Source of the DNA: an uncultured Clostridia bacterium
Lineage (GTDB): Bacteria; Bacillota; Clostridia; Oscillospirales; Ruminococcaceae
Reading direction: 5' to 3'
NCBI GenBank assembly: GCA_946056455.1
Contig: CAMGJS010000036.1
Span: 1-7,606, forward strand
DNA: 7,606 nucleotides
Shown here: one piece after another, positions 6,424 through 7,606 of the stretch
Layout of the letters: the number at the start of each line of letters is the position of its first letter
How positions within the stretch are numbered: position 1 is the stretch's first letter
Notes under the pieces: model-generated
Told to the model about the DNA's origin: nothing
The model's input: only the letters and a program-made list of their open reading frames with translations
The model's database searches: none
Program-made: the position numbers and the translations under genes

Positions 6424-6885
6424 TCACCCTCTCCACTTACCTTCAACAAACTTTCTGAATTCTTCGGTCATAACGGCAACAGCCTGCTCCTTGCGTGCGT
6501 CAAATCCCGGGCGAATAAAAGGTCTGGCAGACACTTTTCCTATTTTTCTTCCGATTTTGTCAACGCCCTTTGATTTTTTTCCCGGGCGCCCGAACTCGGT
6601 AATTATCGCCGCAAAGAGCACATCACGATTCTTGCCGTTTTCAAAGTCAATTCCGCAACGGACATTTATTCTGCCTTTTTTGTTGGAATATGGTGCGAAC
6701 CGATGAACAGCGTTTTTCAGCTTGCCCGACTCGCTTTCGGGGGCGAGAAACTTCTGACCTTCGACAATGATGTCCGCACCCTTGCATAAAGCCTCTGTTA
6801 CAGCCTCATCAACGCCGTCGGTCATTCCGTCAAGGCACTTCAGGAGTTCGTCCATTCCCGTTGTTTCTCCGATATATCCGTCCAT
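6424..6885 (-). CDS. HK97 gp10-like tail-joining / tail completion protein
   Basis: A 153-residue protein of the HK97 gp10 family, which acts at the head-tail interface during tail completion. Visible family marks are an N-terminal helical segment (residues 11-50), the SGKLKNAV element at 53-60 (the usual 'SG-x-L-x-x-S/A-I/V' core), strands around residues 72-80, then AAIITEFGRPGKK at 92-104 and ARPFIRPGFDARKEQA at 120-135, the family's conserved 'E-F-G ... P-F-x-R-P' signature. A C-terminal amphipathic helix (residues 136-150) closes the protein. The insertion between EFG and the RPF motif is basic (KKSKGVDKIGRKIGK). AAAGGAGA precedes the start, and the ATG overlaps the upstream TGA by one base. 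Its place between head closure and terminator genes is the standard one. No truncation is seen. Confidence 0.88.
   Translation of the reverse strand: MDGYIGETTGMDELLKCLDGMTDGVDEAVTEALCKGADIIVEGQKFLAPESESGKLKNAVHRFAPYSNKKGRINVRCGIDFENGKNRDVLFAAIITEFGRPGKKSKGVDKIGRKIGKVSARPFIRPGFDARKEQAVAVMTEEFRKFVEGKWRG
6427..6434 (-). promoter_or_regulatory. Ribosome binding site deciding the tail terminator start
   Basis: GGAGAGGG at the end of the gp10-like gene, 8 nt upstream of the ATG at 6418. The in-frame GTG at 6436 would place this purine-rich run inside the coding region, so the ATG is the better start. Confidence 0.5.
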
Positions 6886-7184
6886 CAGTTTCTCCTTTCA
6901 AGTATAACGAGCAATTTTAATGCAGAATCTCTCGAATTATGCACCGAAACAATCTTGTATTTCACGCCCGAAAACTCTGCATAGCTCTGCCCGTTGTATT
7001 CTCTTTTCCAGATTACAACCTGCTTTGAAATTGTGATACCTGCGGACATCGCATAAAAGCTGTTGCGGACAGATACTTCTTCTTCGGAGCACCATATTGT
7101 TTTGCTGTTGGCGATACCAGTCTGGGCATTGGATCCGTAGCCTTTTTTCTCGTCGTAAATCGTGATTTTCTTTGACATTGCCAT
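6885..7184 (-). CDS. Phage head closure protein (head-tail adaptor, Phage_H_T_join-like)
   Basis: A 99-residue protein that probably binds below the connector ring and closes the DNA-filled head before the tail docks. It begins MAMSKKITIYDEKKGYGSN, is rich in beta strands (VVIWKREYNGQSYAEFSGVKY) and ends with the strand pair KIVSVHNSRDSALKLLVILERRN. This 'hydrophobic strand, G-x-x-Y-x-I, loop, charged strand' ending is characteristic of head-tail adaptor proteins of about 100-110 residues. I chose the ATG at 7184 because AGGTGA (7195-7190) is correctly spaced before it; an in-frame GTG at 7193 would add MIK but lies within that ribosome binding site, and the ATG at 7178 is a third option. The TGA stop shares one base with the ATG of the next gene, indicating translational coupling. 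The gene order supports the assignment. Confidence 0.8.
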   Translation of the reverse strand: MAMSKKITIYDEKKGYGSNAQTGIANSKTIWCSEEEVSVRNSFYAMSAGITISKQVVIWKREYNGQSYAEFSGVKYKIVSVHNSRDSALKLLVILERRN

Positions 7185-7189
7185 TTTAA

Positions 7190-7195
7190 TCACCT
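7190..7195 (-). promoter_or_regulatory. Ribosome binding site deciding the head closure start
   Basis: AGGTGA on the minus strand, overlapping the TAG stop of the connector gene and 5 nt upstream of the ATG at 7184. It favours this ATG over the in-frame GTG at 7193, whose codon is part of the site itself. Confidence 0.6.
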
Positions 7196-7475
7196 ACAAA
7201 TAATTTTTGCGATACAGCGCAATAATCTGCTCAACGGTAGAATTCGGCTTGCCGCCCTGCACCGTTGCCGAGCGGTTTTCAAACATATCTCCGATAGTGC
7301 AGATATATGCTATCGTCAAGTCTTCGTGGCTGTTGATTTCTTCCTCGGTAAGAGCAGTAGCACCCTTAATAAAATTAAGAGCAGCTGATTTGCAAATGCC
7401 GAGAAAGTTTGCGCTGTCCTCGCTGACGCCTATTGCGTCAAGAATCTGAGCGTCTGAAAGTTCGTTGATTTTCAT
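7194..7475 (-). CDS. Phage head-tail connector protein (gp6-like / DNA-packaging QLRG-type family)
   Basis: A 93-residue protein, the usual size for small gp6-like connector proteins that form a ring under the portal and extend the DNA exit channel. The N-terminus (MKINELSDAQILDAIGVSED) is followed by an all-helical pattern: an ALNFIKGATALTEEEIN stretch near residues 27-43, then a helix with IAYICTIGDMFENRSATV, and a C-terminal helix ending in IIALYRKNYL. The 'DMFENR' plus terminal 'VEQIIALYRKNYL' arrangement is typical of the family. The ATG at 7475 is chosen because AAGGAG (7487-7482) sits 6 nt upstream; the frame stays open to 7595, but that part overlaps the capsid gene in another frame and has no matching character. 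It lies 10 nt after the capsid stop and 9 nt before the next start, which fits a head-tail joining operon. Confidence 0.85.
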   Translation of the reverse strand: MKINELSDAQILDAIGVSEDSANFLGICKSAALNFIKGATALTEEEINSHEDLTIAYICTIGDMFENRSATVQGGKPNSTVEQIIALYRKNYL

Positions 7476-7485
7476 TTTGTACTCC

Positions 7486-7606
7486 TTATGATGCCGCCAT
7501 TTTAAGAGTAGCAAGCTGTTGCGCATTGATAACCTTTGTATCGATTTCAAAATATGCAAGGACACCATACGCGTGAAGTGTAGCAAATTTTTCAACGAGA
7601 ATCTGC
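7486..7606 (-). CDS. Probable major capsid protein, C-terminal fragment (gene runs off the right edge)
   Basis: Only the last 39 residues and the TAA stop are in the window; the 5' part lies beyond base 7606. The readable tail includes KFATLHAYGVLAYFEIDTK followed by VINAQQLATLKMAAS. I recognise this style of ending (an aromatic/hydrophobic 'HAYG' strand, then an acidic residue and a short Ala-rich tail) from major capsid proteins of Firmicutes siphophages. The position immediately upstream of a gp6-like head-tail connector is where the major capsid gene sits in HK97-like gene orders. The AAGGAG ribosome binding site of the next gene overlaps this stop codon. The assignment rests on a short C-terminus plus synteny, so another head protein encoded just before the connector remains possible. 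Confidence 0.55.
   Translation of the reverse strand, partial: QILVEKFATLHAYGVLAYFEIDTKVINAQQLATLKMAAS

Noticed and set aside
7476..7595. 40-residue N-terminal extension of the connector gene
   Set aside because: It overlaps the capsid C-terminus in another frame, and the AAGGAG at 7487-7482 points to the ATG at 7475.
1..7606. CRISPR arrays, tRNAs, insertion sequences, attachment sites, defence or cargo genes
   Set aside because: The window is filled by tightly packed structural phage genes; no repeated spacing pattern, cloverleaf, transposase or unexplained gap over 300 bases was found.

Overview
The window is a piece of a tailed-phage (siphovirus) or prophage genome, with every credible gene on the minus strand. 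It holds the end of the head genes, the head-tail joining genes, and the tail module up to the start of the baseplate hub. Moderate-to-low GC, strong AGGAGG-type ribosome binding sites, dense gene packing and the protein families suggest a Firmicutes host, most likely an anaerobic Clostridia/Ruminococcus-like gut bacterium; that host call is inference. No integrase, attachment site, tRNA or host gene is visible, so free phage and prophage cannot be told apart.

In transcription order (right to left): the C-terminal 39 residues of a probable major capsid protein (7606-7486); a gp6-like head-tail connector (7475-7194); a head closure protein (7184-6885); an HK97 gp10-like tail-joining protein (6885-6424); a probable tail terminator (6418-6068); a phi13-family major tail tube protein (6063-5467); a short intergenic region with a strong hairpin resembling a terminator or attenuator (5460-5433) and a second palindrome; a tail assembly chaperone G (5382-4996) with an overlapping T reading frame (to 4823); a 1084-residue tape measure protein (4819-1565); a distal tail protein Dit (1563-688); and the first 230 residues of a Sipho_Gp37-like baseplate protein that runs off the left edge (691-1). 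Most genes abut or overlap by a base or a few, so they look cotranscribed and translationally coupled.

The genes form one assembly line. Connector, head closure, gp10-like and terminator proteins link the capsid portal to the tail. The tube protein polymerises along the tape measure protein, which sets tail length, while G and the G-T fusion chaperone the process. Dit and the Gp37-like protein start the host-facing tip.

The most interesting signal is a complete apparent programmed -1 frameshift cassette in the chaperone gene. It has a slippery heptamer A AAT TTC (5023-5017), a 5-nt spacer, and a 12-bp stem (arms 5011-5000 and 4962-4951) with a possible second stacked helix. A -1 frame opens exactly at the heptamer and encodes a 64-residue T-like extension ending just before the tape measure gene. 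G/G-T frameshifting is a known theme of long-tailed phages. The particular site and RNA structure here were read directly from the sequence, and the T part would be missed by an ordinary ORF caller. No defence, cargo or other non-structural system is visible.
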